From: Palleronia marisminoris
GTDB lineage: Bacteria; Pseudomonadota; Alphaproteobacteria; Rhodobacterales; Rhodobacteraceae
DNA length: 64,000 nt
Direction of reading: 5' to 3'
Assembly: GCF_900172315.1 (NCBI RefSeq)
Contig: NZ_FWFV01000001.1
Coordinates: forward strand, 682,001 to 746,000
The translations under genes and the position numbers were made by a program. Positions 1 to 8,724 of this stretch are shown in pieces (position 1 is the stretch's first letter; each line of letters begins with the position of its first letter). The notes beneath the pieces were generated by a model. That model ran no database searches and was not told where the DNA came from. It was given only the letters and a program-made list of their open reading frames with translations.

Positions 1-687
1 CGCAAGATCGTCGCCGGCACCTTTGCCAGCGGCCAGGCGATCCCCACCGAGATGGATTTCCTGGCCGAGACGGGAATCTCCCGCGGGGCCTATCGCGAGG
101 CGCTGAGGCGGCTGGTGGGCAAGGGCATGCTCGTGACCCGGACGCGCAGCGGCACGCGGGTCACCCCGCGCGACGACTGGTCACTTCTCGATCCCGATGT
201 CGTCCGCTGGAGTTTCGAGACCGGCGCGCCGCCGGACTGGTACATCCGCGCCCTCTACGAGATGCGCGCGATGATCGAGCCCCCGGCCGCCGCCTTCGCC
301 GCCGAGCGCCGGACCGAGGAAGACCTGGGACTCTTTCGCAGCGCGCTGGACGCCATGCGCTACTGCGACATGACCGAGGACAGCTGGCACGCCGCCGATG
401 CGAGCTTCCACCGGGCGATCCTGATCAGCTCGCACAACCCCGTGCTGCGGTCGCTGGAGGCGGGCATCACCGCGGCCGTCGCCTATACGACCGCCTTCCG
501 CTACCGCGACATGCCCCATCCGCACACACGCAACCCGGTCGAGGAACATGCCGCCGTGTTCGAGCGGATCGAGGCCCGTGATCCGGACGGCACGAGGCGG
601 CTGATGACCGAACTGGTCGACACCGCCCTGCTGGATTCGAAGGGCACGACGGTGTTCGATTTGGGGCTGCCGACGCTGAAGGTCTAG
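1..687 (+). CDS. FadR/GntR-family transcriptional regulator with FCD domain (5' end cut off)
   Basis: The reading frame is open from base 1, so the start lies outside the window; probably only 20-30 residues are missing. The visible N-terminus is the second half of a winged helix-turn-helix (PTEMDFLAETGISRGAYREALRRLVGKGML...RSGTRV). It is followed by an all-helical FCD ligand-binding domain, in which metal-ligand type residues (the H of SFHRAIL and later H residues) are seen. It converges on, and overlaps by 4 bp, the last gene of the arabinoside operon. The operator TTTGTCCTACAAA at 6412-6424 fits this regulator subfamily, so it probably represses that operon until an arabinose-type inducer binds. 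The family call is firm; the ligand is inferred. Confidence 0.88.
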   Translation, partial: RKIVAGTFASGQAIPTEMDFLAETGISRGAYREALRRLVGKGMLVTRTRSGTRVTPRDDWSLLDPDVVRWSFETGAPPDWYIRALYEMRAMIEPPAAAFAAERRTEEDLGLFRSALDAMRYCDMTEDSWHAADASFHRAILISSHNPVLRSLEAGITAAVAYTTAFRYRDMPHPHTRNPVEEHAAVFERIEARDPDGTRRLMTELVDTALLDSKGTTVFDLGLPTLKV

Positions 688-1514
688 CCCTTCACCCCCG
701 ACGAGATCATCACCGCCTCGGTCACGCGCTTCTGGAAGATCAGGTAGGCGATCACCACCGGCGCCGCGGCCAGAAGTGCCACGGACATGATCCGCGCATA
801 AGCTACGCCAAAGGAGTCGTTCACCTGCGTGATGCCCACCGGGATCGTCATCATGTCCTCGGTCGTGACGACCAGGAAGGGCCACAGGAACGCGTTCCAC
901 GACATGATGAAGGTGATGATGCCAAGCGCCGTGGTGATGCCCCAGTTGAGCGGCAGGAACACCTTGAAGAGCAGCGTGTAGTCTCCGCCGCCGTCGAGGA
1001 CCACGGCTTCCTTCATCTCCTTCGGGACGGCGTCGAAGAACTGCTTGTAGACGATGATCACCACCGGCACGACAAGCTGCGGCAGGATGATCCCGCCCCA
1101 GCGGTTGATCAGGCCCAGATCGTTCATCAGCACGAATTGCGGCACCACCAGCGCTTGCGCCGGCACCATGAAGCTGGCCAGCACGATGAGGTAGAGCGCC
1201 TTGCGCCCGGGGAACTCCATCTGGCTCAGCGCATAGGCGCACATCATGCCGGTCAGCAGGACGACCACGGTGATGATGACAGAGGTGCCGATCGAGTTGA
1301 TGTACCAGTCCATGAGGCTCGTGTTGAACAGCGCGTCGACGTAGGACGAGGTGTTGACCTCGTCGGGCAGCAGCCCCGCCTGGTCCGAGACGACCCGGCT
1401 TTCGGTTCGGAGCGAGGTGACGAAGGCCCAGTAGAGCGGGAATATCCAGATCAGCCCCGCCAGCACCGTGATGCAGGTCAGCGCGGCATTCTCGAAGCGT
1501 GTCTGGCGGGTCAT
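684..1514 (-). CDS. ABC sugar transporter permease, MalG/AraQ type
   Basis: This 276-aa inner-membrane protein has about six hydrophobic segments and the EAA-type loop typical of carbohydrate permeases (KEMKEAVVLDGGGDYTLLFKVFLPL, about residues 160-182), which docks on the ATPase. It is the last gene of the minus-strand arabinoside operon. Its start codon lies directly against the stop codon of the preceding permease, so the two are probably translationally coupled. Its 3' end overlaps the convergent GntR gene by 4 bp. With its partner permease it should form the channel of a CUT1-family importer. Substrate specificity is inferred from the arabinofuranosidase in the operon. Confidence 0.93.
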   Translation of the reverse strand: MTRQTRFENAALTCITVLAGLIWIFPLYWAFVTSLRTESRVVSDQAGLLPDEVNTSSYVDALFNTSLMDWYINSIGTSVIITVVVLLTGMMCAYALSQMEFPGRKALYLIVLASFMVPAQALVVPQFVLMNDLGLINRWGGIILPQLVVPVVIIVYKQFFDAVPKEMKEAVVLDGGGDYTLLFKVFLPLNWGITTALGIITFIMSWNAFLWPFLVVTTEDMMTIPVGITQVNDSFGVAYARIMSVALLAAAPVVIAYLIFQKRVTEAVMISSGVKG

Positions 1515-2399
1515 CTATTTCTTCCCTCCGATGCGGAGCACCTGGAACTGCAGGATCGAGATCACGACGATCAGCAGGAACAGCACCAGCGAGATCGCCG
1601 CCGCGTATCCGCCGTTGTTCAGCTGGAACGCTTCGCGATAGACCATCAGCAGCAGCACGTAGCTGGAGTTGAAGGGACCGCCCTCGGACAGCAGGTAGAT
1701 CTGGTCGAAGATCTTGAGCTGCAGGATCAGTTGCAGCGTCAGAACCAGCGCCGTCACCGGCCACAGAAGCGGCCATGTCACCCTGAGGAACAGCTGCCCG
1801 CGCGTCGCGCCGTCCAGCTTGGCGGCCTCGTAGAGCTCTTCGGGGATGTTGCGCAGCCCGGCGATGAACAGCAGCACGTTGAAGCCGTTGGTCCACCAGA
1901 TCGTCACGACCGCGACGGAGGGCATGACCCAGAACGGGTTCTTGAAGACGGGCACCCGCTTGCCGGTGACGGCCTCGATCGCGGGTTGCAGGACACCGAA
2001 CTGGAAGTCGAGCATCCAGGACCAGATCTGCGTGACCACGGATACGGGCAGCACGTAGGGGGTGAAGAACAGCACCATGGCCAGGGCCTGCATCCGCCCC
2101 GAAAGCCGGCTGATGGCCAGGGCGATGACCAGCGCCAGCGCCGTGGTCGGCACCACCGTCAACAGGACGAAATACCCGTTGTTCTTCAGGGACGTGTAGA
2201 ACAGCCTGTCCGAGAACAGTCTTTCGAAATTCGCGAAGCCCACCCACTCTCCGCCGCCGATCAGCGGGGCGTTGGTGAAGCTCATGCGGACGACTTCGAC
2301 GACCGGGTAGGCGAATACCAGCGCGAAGATCGCCACGAACGGCAGGATCAGCGACAACGCCACGAGCCTGTGCCGCGACCTGTTCCGGATCATGGCCAT
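1515..2399 (-). CDS. ABC sugar transporter permease, MalF/AraP type
   Basis: This 294-aa membrane protein starts with a short cytoplasmic tail and a strong first membrane segment (LVALSLILPFVAIFALVFAY). The EAA loop (EELYEAAKLDGATRGQLFLRV...PLL) marks it as a CUT1 sugar permease. The start is preceded by a strong ribosome binding site (GGGAGGAG). A GC-rich hairpin (2431-2460) separates it from the upstream binding-protein gene, which suggests lower expression of the permeases than of the binding protein. It pairs with the downstream permease. Confidence 0.93.
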   Translation of the reverse strand: MAMIRNRSRHRLVALSLILPFVAIFALVFAYPVVEVVRMSFTNAPLIGGGEWVGFANFERLFSDRLFYTSLKNNGYFVLLTVVPTTALALVIALAISRLSGRMQALAMVLFFTPYVLPVSVVTQIWSWMLDFQFGVLQPAIEAVTGKRVPVFKNPFWVMPSVAVVTIWWTNGFNVLLFIAGLRNIPEELYEAAKLDGATRGQLFLRVTWPLLWPVTALVLTLQLILQLKIFDQIYLLSEGGPFNSSYVLLLMVYREAFQLNNGGYAAAISLVLFLLIVVISILQFQVLRIGGKK

Positions 2400-2430
2400 G
2401 TCGTCAAAACTCCTCCCAAGGCTCAGAAGT

Positions 2431-2460
2431 GCCCCCGCGCGGCAGGTTGCGCGCGGGGGC
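2431..2460 (-). terminator. Intra-operon hairpin after the binding-protein gene
   Basis: A perfect 11-bp inverted repeat (GCCCCCGCGCG / CGCGCGGGGGC) with an 8-nt loop lies just downstream of the binding-protein stop codon and before the permease gene. No T-tract follows. Such hairpins between binding-protein and permease genes usually act as partial terminators or as mRNA 3'-end stabilisers that raise the binding protein over the permeases. The repeat is seen; the role is inferred. Confidence 0.65.
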
Positions 2461-2466
2461 TGGTCA

Positions 2467-3750
2467 TCACATGCGGTTCTGAATCTCGGCCTTCATCTGT
2501 TCGATCGCATCCTCGGGCGAGAGGTACCCGTGCATGGCCGGCGAGAGGATGTTCACCGCCGCGTCGTAGACCGGCGAAGCGACCCCTGCGACGTCGCTGC
2601 GCGGATCGTAGGTCGCATCCTCGGCCAGCGAAGCATAAGTGGCGTTTGGCTCCATCACCGCGAACTCTTCGCTTTCCGCGACGGGCTTGTAGGCGGGGAT
2701 ATGGCCTGCATCGGCCCACTGGATGGCGTTCTTCTCCATCCAGCCGACGACCTCCATCACTGCCTCGCGCTTTGCGGGGTCCATCTCTTCTTCACCCTGG
2801 ATCGGGATCGCCCAGGCGTGGCTGTCGGCCCAGGTCGTCTGGGTGTCCATCAGCTTGGGCACCTCGACCGCGCCCCATTCGAACCCGAGCGAGCCGCTCT
2901 CCGCGAGGTCCACCATCGTCGGCACTTCCCAGACACCGTTCAGCTGGAAGGCCGACTGGCCGGACGTGAACAGCGCGACCGATGCTTCGTACAGCGCCTG
3001 TTCGGGCTGCCAGCCCTGCTCGTGCCAATTGGTCATGATCTCGAGGGCTTTCACCGCCTTCTCGGTGCTGTCACCGGGCAGGACTTCGCCGTCCTCCGAG
3101 ATCAGCGTCCCACCCTGCTGCGCGAGCAGCGTGTAGAAAACGCGGTAGGTGCCGCCGTCGTCGCCCGTCGCGTATGTCACAGGCGTTTGCGATCCGTTAT
3201 CGGCCGCGGCCTGCATCGCCTCTTCGAAATCGGCGACGCTTTCGATGCCCGTCAGGTTGCCCTCGTCGTCGAGGAAGCGGGTCCCCTCCAGGTAGGACTT
3301 GTTGTAGTAGAGCACGATCGAATGGATATCGAAGGGAACCGCATAGAGCGTCCCGTCCGGCCCCTTCGCCGCATTGATCGAGCTTTCAAAGAAATCGTCC
3401 TCGCTCAGCCCGGCAGCTTCGAGGTCGGCTTCGGTGATCGGCGTCAGCACCTCCTCGCTCAGCCCCAGGGGCAGGCGCGACAGGTGGTAGGTCATCAGGT
3501 CCGGCCCGGCGCCGACAGCGGCGGAGGTGCGGATCTTGGTGTAGAACGGAACACCCCATTCCAGCGTCGTGCCTTCGATCTGGATGTCGGGATGCTCTTC
3601 GTTGAACTGCTCGATGAGCGCCTTCATGCGGACACCGTCACCGCCGGCGAAGAAATCCCACCACGTCACGGTCTGCTGCGCGTAGGCCGGCATCGCCGTC
3701 CCTGCCAGCGCCATGAAAGCGGTCGCTTTTGCAAATGTCGTCAGTTTCAT
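2467..3750 (-). CDS. Extracellular sugar-binding protein of ABC transporter
   Basis: This 427-aa family-1 solute-binding protein has a Sec signal peptide (MKLTTFAKATAFMALAGTAM, cleavage probably after PAYA). The mature part begins QQTVTWWDFFAGGDG, typical of MalE/AraN-like proteins. The start has a strong ribosome binding site (AGGAGGAG). In the periplasm it would deliver substrate to the two permeases downstream. The GH51 arabinofuranosidase in the operon has no signal peptide, so the likely ligand is an arabinoside or arabino-oligosaccharide that is cleaved after import. Confidence 0.93.
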   Translation of the reverse strand: MKLTTFAKATAFMALAGTAMPAYAQQTVTWWDFFAGGDGVRMKALIEQFNEEHPDIQIEGTTLEWGVPFYTKIRTSAAVGAGPDLMTYHLSRLPLGLSEEVLTPITEADLEAAGLSEDDFFESSINAAKGPDGTLYAVPFDIHSIVLYYNKSYLEGTRFLDDEGNLTGIESVADFEEAMQAAADNGSQTPVTYATGDDGGTYRVFYTLLAQQGGTLISEDGEVLPGDSTEKAVKALEIMTNWHEQGWQPEQALYEASVALFTSGQSAFQLNGVWEVPTMVDLAESGSLGFEWGAVEVPKLMDTQTTWADSHAWAIPIQGEEEMDPAKREAVMEVVGWMEKNAIQWADAGHIPAYKPVAESEEFAVMEPNATYASLAEDATYDPRSDVAGVASPVYDAAVNILSPAMHGYLSPEDAIEQMKAEIQNRM

Positions 3751-3819
3751 TCGGTTCTCCTCCTTGAACCGGGCCGCGCCTCGGCGCGTCCCCTCCCTGG
3801 CCCTGCCGTGGGGCAGACC

Positions 3820-4893
3820 CTAACGAAGCCTCATGCCGTCTGGCGTGAAGGCGAAGACGTTCTCCGGTTGCGCGCCGAGGTTCAGCGTCTGACCCTCGAG
3901 GCTTTCGCGACTGCCGCGGCGCTCGAAAACCAGGTCGGCGCCGGTGGCCGAGCGCGTGTGCAGGTAGGAATTTCCGCCAAGCTCTTCGGCGACCTCGACC
4001 GTCACGGGAAGCCCCCCGGTTTCAACGGGCTCCAGGTGTTCCGGGCGCACCCCCAGCATGACTTTCGTGCCCTCGCCCGGCTTGTTCCCTTGAAGGGCGA
4101 CGCGAAGCTCTCCCTCTTCGCCGCGGACGGTGATGCCGGTTTCGTCGCGATGGCTGACGACGCCCTCGATGAAGTTCATCGATGGCGAGCCGATGAAGCC
4201 CGCGACGAAGCGGTTGTCCGGGTCGTCATAGAGCGTCAGGGGCCGCCCCGACTGCATGACATGGCCCCCCTTCAGCACGAAGATGTCGTCGGCGAGGGTC
4301 ATCGCCTCGATCTGGTCGTGGGTGACGTAGATCATCGTCGCGCCGATCTGCCGGTGCAGGCGCGTCAGCTCGAGCCGCATCTGCACGCGCAGTTCGGCAT
4401 CGAGGTTCGACAGCGGTTCGTCGAAGAGGAACACGTCGGGTTCGCGCACGATGGCCCGCCCGATGGCGACCCGTTGGCGCTGACCGCCGGACAGGGCCGA
4501 GGGCTTCTTGTCCAGGTGATCGCTCAACTGCAGGATCCGCGCGGCCTCGCGCACCTTCTCTTCACGCTCGGCACGCGGCGCGCGCGCAAGGCGGAGCGAG
4601 AAGCCCATGTTCTCGGCCACGCTCAGATGCGGGTAGAGCGCGTAGGACTGGAACACCATCGCGACGCCGCGCTTGGCAGGCTCGACGTTGGTGACATCAC
4701 GGCCGCCGATCTCGATCTTGCCGCCGCTGGTATCCTCGAGCCCCGCGATCATGCGCAGCAGCGTGGACTTGCCGCAGCCCGAGGGGCCGACGAAGACGCC
4801 GAACTCGCCCTTCGGAACCTCGAGCGACACCCCCTTGATGACGTCGACCGCCCCGAAGGATTTCTGCACGTTGGTGAGTTTGACGCCCGACAT
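3820..4893 (-). CDS. ABC transporter ATPase, UgpC/MsmK type
   Basis: This 357-aa cytoplasmic ATPase has Walker A GPSGCGKST (about residues 37-45), Q-loop, signature LSGGQRQR, Walker B VFLFDEP, the switch His in YVTHD, and a C-terminal TOBE/MalK-like regulatory domain with HLEPVETGG. The length matches the family. It lies 3 bp downstream of the arabinofuranosidase gene and energises the transporter encoded by the next three genes. ATPases of this type often serve several sugar importers, but the location makes the local transporter its first partner. Confidence 0.94.
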   Translation of the reverse strand: MSGVKLTNVQKSFGAVDVIKGVSLEVPKGEFGVFVGPSGCGKSTLLRMIAGLEDTSGGKIEIGGRDVTNVEPAKRGVAMVFQSYALYPHLSVAENMGFSLRLARAPRAEREEKVREAARILQLSDHLDKKPSALSGGQRQRVAIGRAIVREPDVFLFDEPLSNLDAELRVQMRLELTRLHRQIGATMIYVTHDQIEAMTLADDIFVLKGGHVMQSGRPLTLYDDPDNRFVAGFIGSPSMNFIEGVVSHRDETGITVRGEEGELRVALQGNKPGEGTKVMLGVRPEHLEPVETGGLPVTVEVAEELGGNSYLHTRSATGADLVFERRGSRESLEGQTLNLGAQPENVFAFTPDGMRLR

Positions 4894-4896
4894 GGC

Positions 4897-6396
4897 TTAC
4901 ACGCTAAGCCGAACGACGTGGTAGGACAACGGTGCGAGGCTGCCGCCAAGCGTCACATCCTCGATGGCCAATCCGCTGCCCTTGCGGGGCGCGATGGCCT
5001 CGTTGTCCGGGCCGTTCGTGGCGCGTAGATCGTGCCCTTCCATCACCTGGTGTTCGACGACGCGGGCATTCTCGAACCCGGTCAGGGACAGGCGCAGGTC
5101 GGCGGCCTCGGTCAGGTGCCGGTTCACGAGGAACAGCGTGACGATGTCGCCATCGTGGGTCGCCGCGACGTCGAGATACTGCACGTCGTCGGCGACGCTG
5201 CAATCGTAGGTCGGCCCGTCCACCGACACCCGCAGCGCCGTGCCGCGCCCGTAGAGCGACGCCAGCTGGTAGGGCCAGTAGATCGACTGCCGCCAGGCCT
5301 TGCCACCCTTGTCGGCGCGGATCGGGGCGATCACGTTCACCAGCTGCGCGATGCAGGCGATCTTCACCTGGTCGGACCGGCGGATGAACTCGTTCAGGAG
5401 GCACGCGATGAAGAGCGCGTCCTCGAAGTTGTAGTCCTCTTCCAGAAGCTCGGGGGCCTCGGGCCAGTCCCAGCTCTTCCAGTTCTTCGAGTCCTGCTCG
5501 CGCTTGTGATACCAGACGTTCCACTCGTCGAAACAGATATACACGTCGTTCTTGGCGCGCTTCTTCGCCTTCATGAAGTCGATCACGCCGATGATCGACT
5601 GGATGTAACGGCCGGTTTCCTCGACCTTGCCGAAGAAGTTCAGCGTATCGCGGCTGGAGTTGCCGAAATACTTGTGCAGCGAGATGTAGTCGACATTCTC
5701 GTAGCACTCTTCCAGGACGCCGCGCTCCCATTCGGGATAGGTCGGCATCTCGTCGTTCGAGGACCCGCAGACGATCAGTTCGGCATCCGGCGTGAGCTGG
5801 CGCAGCGCCTTCGCGGTCTGGTTGGCGAGTTGGCCGTACTCGGTGGCGTCCTTCTGGCCGATCTGCCACGGGCCGTCCATCTCGTTCCCGAGGCACCACA
5901 TCTTGACGTTGTACGGCTTCTCGACCCCGTGGCTGCGGCGCAGGTCGGACCAGTAGGTGCCCGAGGGGTGGTTCACGTATTCCACGAAGTTGCGCGCATC
6001 CGAGATGCCACGCGACCCGAGGTTGACCGCCAGCATCATGTCGATGCCCACGTCACCGGCCCAGGTGGCGAACTCGTTGATTCCGACCTGGTTGCTCTCC
6101 TTGCTGCGCCAGGCGAGGTCGAGGCGCACGGGGCGATCCTCTTTCGGGCCGATTCCGTCTTCCCAGTTGTAGGCCGACACGAAGTTCCCGCCCGGGTAGC
6201 GGATCGCGGGGATCTTCAGGTCCCGCACCATCTGCGCCACGTCTTTCCGGAACCCATGCCCGTCCGCTTCCGGATGGCCGGGCTCGTAGATGCCCGAATA
6301 GATCGCCCGGCCCATATGCTCGATGAACGCGGCGTAGAGCCTGTCATCGATCTTGCTGATTTCGAAAGCGCGATGGATCGCGGCAGACACCCGCAT
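4897..6396 (-). CDS. abfA: Alpha-L-arabinofuranosidase, glycoside hydrolase family 51
   Basis: This 499-aa retaining glycosidase removes terminal alpha-L-arabinofuranosyl groups. The acid/base Glu is in CLGNEMDGPWQ (E172) and the nucleophile Glu in CFDEWNVWYH (E291); the N-terminal RYPGGNF motif of the (beta/alpha)8 barrel and a C-terminal beta-sandwich are also seen. There is no signal peptide, so it acts in the cytoplasm on imported arabinosides. It is the first gene of a five-gene operon (hydrolase, ATPase, binding protein, two permeases). The ribosome binding site GAGGAGGGG fixes the start, and a GntR operator lies directly upstream of it. Confidence 0.95.
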   Translation of the reverse strand: MRVSAAIHRAFEISKIDDRLYAAFIEHMGRAIYSGIYEPGHPEADGHGFRKDVAQMVRDLKIPAIRYPGGNFVSAYNWEDGIGPKEDRPVRLDLAWRSKESNQVGINEFATWAGDVGIDMMLAVNLGSRGISDARNFVEYVNHPSGTYWSDLRRSHGVEKPYNVKMWCLGNEMDGPWQIGQKDATEYGQLANQTAKALRQLTPDAELIVCGSSNDEMPTYPEWERGVLEECYENVDYISLHKYFGNSSRDTLNFFGKVEETGRYIQSIIGVIDFMKAKKRAKNDVYICFDEWNVWYHKREQDSKNWKSWDWPEAPELLEEDYNFEDALFIACLLNEFIRRSDQVKIACIAQLVNVIAPIRADKGGKAWRQSIYWPYQLASLYGRGTALRVSVDGPTYDCSVADDVQYLDVAATHDGDIVTLFLVNRHLTEAADLRLSLTGFENARVVEHQVMEGHDLRATNGPDNEAIAPRKGSGLAIEDVTLGGSLAPLSYHVVRLSV

Positions 6397-6411
6397 CGAG
6401 TCCCCTCCTCA

Positions 6412-6424
6412 TTTGTCCTACAAA
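6412..6424. promoter_or_regulatory. FadR-type GntR operator upstream of the arabinoside operon
   Basis: TTTGTCCTACAAA is a perfect inverted repeat (TTTGT-N3-ACAAA) and fits the FadR-subfamily consensus TNGTNNNACNA exactly. It lies 16-28 bp upstream of the arabinofuranosidase start, just beyond the ribosome binding site, a position that suits repression. The partial FadR-type regulator at the window's left edge, which borders the far end of the same operon, is the obvious candidate to bind it. Confidence 0.75.
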
Positions 6425-6537
6425 ACTTACCGAACCAAGACGCACTGTCAACGGGGACTTTCCCCGCCGGCGCGGGTTCGGAGCTGCATGCGCAATCCGA
6501 CCAGACCGCCCCCTGCGGCCTCCCGCGTCTTCGCGGG

Positions 6538-7824
6538 TCACGCCGTTGCGGCAGCCAATCCCTGATCCAGGTCGGCAATGATGTCGTCGACGCTCTCGAT
6601 GCCGATGGAAAGCCGAACGACGTTCGGGGCCGCCCCGGCCTTGGCCTGCTGCTCGGCGTCGAGCTGGCGGTGCGTCGTCGAAGCAGGATGGATCACGAGG
6701 CTCCGCGTATCGCCGAGGTTGGCGACGTGGCTGAAGAGCTTGAGGCTGTCCACCAGCTTCACGCATGCATCGTAGCCGCCCTTGAGCCCCAACGTGAAAA
6801 GCGCGCCGGCGCCTTTCGGCGTGATCGCCTTGGACCGTTCGAAGTAGGGCGAGGAGTCCAGGCCCGCATACGTGACCTGCTCCACGCGCGGGTCCTTCTC
6901 GAGCCATTCGGCAACGGCGCGCGCATTGGCGACGTGCCGTTCCATGCGCAGGCCCAGCGTCTCGATCCCCATGAGGGTGTAGTGCGCGCCCTGCGGGTTC
7001 ATCGTCATGCCGAGGTCGCGCAGGCCGACGGCGGTGGCATGGAACGTGAAGGCCATCTCGCCCAGCGTGGCGAAGGTCAGCCCGTGATAGGCCGGCTCGG
7101 GCTGCGAGAGCGAGGGGAACTTGTCGCTGGCGGCCCAGTCGAACCTGCCCGAGTCGACGACGATGCCCCCCGTGACCGTGCCGTTGCCGGTCAGGTACTT
7201 GGTGGCCGAATGCACGACCAGCGTGGCGCCGTGGTCGATCGGCCGGCAGAGCCAGGGCGTCGCCGTGGTATTGTCCACGATAAGCGGCACGCCGGCCCGC
7301 TCGGCGATCCGGGCCAGCGCGTCCAGGTCGCTCACGTAGCCGCCCGGGTTGGCGATGGTTTCGCAGAAGATCGCGCGCGTGTTGTCGTCGATGGCGGCCT
7401 CGACCGCGTCGAGATCGTCGGTATCCACGAAGGTCGCCGACCAGCCGAAGCGGCGGATGGTATGGCTGAACTGCGTGATCGTCCCGCCGTAGAGCCGCGA
7501 GGACGCCACGATGTTGCAGCCCGGCCCCATCAGCGGGAACAGCGCCATGATCTGCGCCGCGTGCCCCGACGAGCAGGCGATGCCGCCCGCAGCCCCTTCC
7601 AGCGCCGCCACGCGGTTCGCGAGCGCCGCGACGGTCGGGTTGGTCAGGCGCGAGTAGATGAAGCCCAGTTCTTCCAGGTTGAAGAGCCGGGCGGCGTGGT
7701 CGGCATCGCGGAACACGTAGGCCGTGGTCTGGTAGATCGGCACCTGTCGGGCGCCGGTGGCCGGGTCCGGTTCGGCGCCGGCATGGACGGCAAGGGTGTC
7801 GAAACCGTATGTCTGCTCGCTCAT
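6538..7824 (-). CDS. metY: O-acetylhomoserine sulfhydrylase (aminocarboxypropyltransferase)
   Basis: This 428-aa PLP enzyme of the Cys/Met metabolism family makes homocysteine from O-acetylhomoserine and sulfide. Family features are FDTLAVHAGAEPDPATGARQ at the N-terminus, YSRLTNPT, CSSGHAAQ and the PLP lysine in HSATKYLTGNG. The start at 7824 is chosen because it follows a strong ribosome binding site (GAGGAGG) and gives the family's usual length; the frame continues upstream without family similarity. The 230-bp leader back to the fructose-kinase gene is GC-rich and may be structured. It could also be the related O-succinylhomoserine enzyme, but the length and motifs favour MetY. Confidence 0.93.
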   Translation of the reverse strand: MSEQTYGFDTLAVHAGAEPDPATGARQVPIYQTTAYVFRDADHAARLFNLEELGFIYSRLTNPTVAALANRVAALEGAAGGIACSSGHAAQIMALFPLMGPGCNIVASSRLYGGTITQFSHTIRRFGWSATFVDTDDLDAVEAAIDDNTRAIFCETIANPGGYVSDLDALARIAERAGVPLIVDNTTATPWLCRPIDHGATLVVHSATKYLTGNGTVTGGIVVDSGRFDWAASDKFPSLSQPEPAYHGLTFATLGEMAFTFHATAVGLRDLGMTMNPQGAHYTLMGIETLGLRMERHVANARAVAEWLEKDPRVEQVTYAGLDSSPYFERSKAITPKGAGALFTLGLKGGYDACVKLVDSLKLFSHVANLGDTRSLVIHPASTTHRQLDAEQQAKAGAAPNVVRLSIGIESVDDIIADLDQGLAAATA

Positions 7825-8054
7825 CGAATATATCCTCCTCGTTCGCGGCGAGCCTACGAAACTGGTTCGGCCATGGGAAGGTGGACGTGGCACCTCTCGG
7901 ACGCCGCATGCGCCGGATGGTCGGGACCGTACCGCCCTGCACCTGGCGCTCGACCGGGCAGTTGCCGGGCCAACCGCGGGAACACGCTGATCGCCGAGGA
8001 CCTTCCTTCGGCCGTAATACGAGCCGGCCCCTGCCCTTCGCGCGCCGAAGCCTG
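7825..8054 (-). promoter_or_regulatory. Leader region of metY, possibly a structured (SAM-type) leader
   Basis: No credible gene lies here. On the minus strand the RNA would carry GC-rich blocks, including GAGGTGCCACGTCCACC and an earlier CGAGC that can pair with GCTCG about 120 nt later. These loosely recall parts of S-adenosylmethionine aptamers, which control metY in many bacteria, but the conserved core of no class could be matched with certainty. It is recorded as a leader worth a covariance-model search, not as a riboswitch call. Confidence 0.2.
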
Positions 8055-8687
8055 TCAGTCGCCGGACATGAGAAAGTCGGCTGCCATGCTGCCCGCGATC
8101 ACCTGCCTGGCGTTCGGAAGGTCGTTCTCTTCCACCCGAAGAGCTGCCGCCTCCGGGGAAAGCGCGGCCCAGCGACCCAGCAGTCGCCGGTGAACGACCT
8201 CCAGCGGCACGTCGAGAAACACGCTGATGTCGAAATAGCGGCGCAGGTCCCTCCAACCCGGGCGGTCGAGAAGCAGGTAGTTGCCCTCGACGATGACAAG
8301 GCGCGTCTCGGGGCCGATCACCCTCGCGCCGGCGCGCGCGATCTCGAGGGTGCGATCGAAGACGGGCACCGCCACGGGACTTCCACTGCCGTCCGAGAGG
8401 CGCGACAGAGCGCTCTGAAAGCCGCCGATATCGAAGGTTTCCGGAGCGCCCTTCCGGGGCAGGAGGCCGCGCGGCTCAAGGTAGATATTGTCGTAGTGGA
8501 AGCCGTCCATGGGCAGGATCGCAGCCCGTCCGGGCTGTTCAGCATCCACCTGCTCGAGGAGCTGATCCGCCAGCGTGCTCTTGCCCGATCCGGGCGCACC
8601 GGCGACCGCCACGAAGCGCCGCCGGTCGCCTGCGGCGAAACCCGATAGCCGGAAAGCGAGGGCATCGAACTGGATCGTCTCGCTCAC
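8055..8687 (-). CDS. frcK: Fructose operon kinase FrcK (P-loop nucleoside/pantothenate-kinase-like)
   Basis: This 210-aa cytoplasmic P-loop kinase has Walker A GAPGSGKST (residues 30-38), DGFHYDN and EGNYLLLDRPGWRDL motifs, as in the uridine/pantothenate kinase-like family. The start is GTG, preceded by GAGGG at proper distance. It is the last gene of a frcB-frcC-frcA-frcK operon, the order described for Sinorhizobium meliloti, where FrcK is a putative fructose-operon kinase. The exact phosphoryl acceptor is not proven by sequence. Confidence 0.85.
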   Translation of the reverse strand: MSETIQFDALAFRLSGFAAGDRRRFVAVAGAPGSGKSTLADQLLEQVDAEQPGRAAILPMDGFHYDNIYLEPRGLLPRKGAPETFDIGGFQSALSRLSDGSGSPVAVPVFDRTLEIARAGARVIGPETRLVIVEGNYLLLDRPGWRDLRRYFDISVFLDVPLEVVHRRLLGRWAALSPEAAALRVEENDLPNARQVIAGSMAADFLMSGD

Positions 8688-8724
8688 GTCGTCGCCCTCA
8701 TCATTCGGCTTGTGGTCGCGGCAG

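Noticed and set aside
181-2247. Long minus-strand frame of 688 codons across the regulator and permease genes
   Set aside because: It is the out-of-register shadow of two clear permease genes and a regulator; the composition is Arg/Gly/Ala-rich with no domain.
2392-5028. Very long plus-strand frame (878 codons) opposite the arabinoside operon
   Set aside because: Long antisense frames are common in GC-rich DNA. The minus strand carries three clear transport proteins here, and the frame has no ribosome site or motif.
5032-8193. 1053-codon plus-strand frame opposite abfA and metY
   Set aside because: It is antisense to two confidently identified enzymes; His/Arg/Asp-rich shadow composition.
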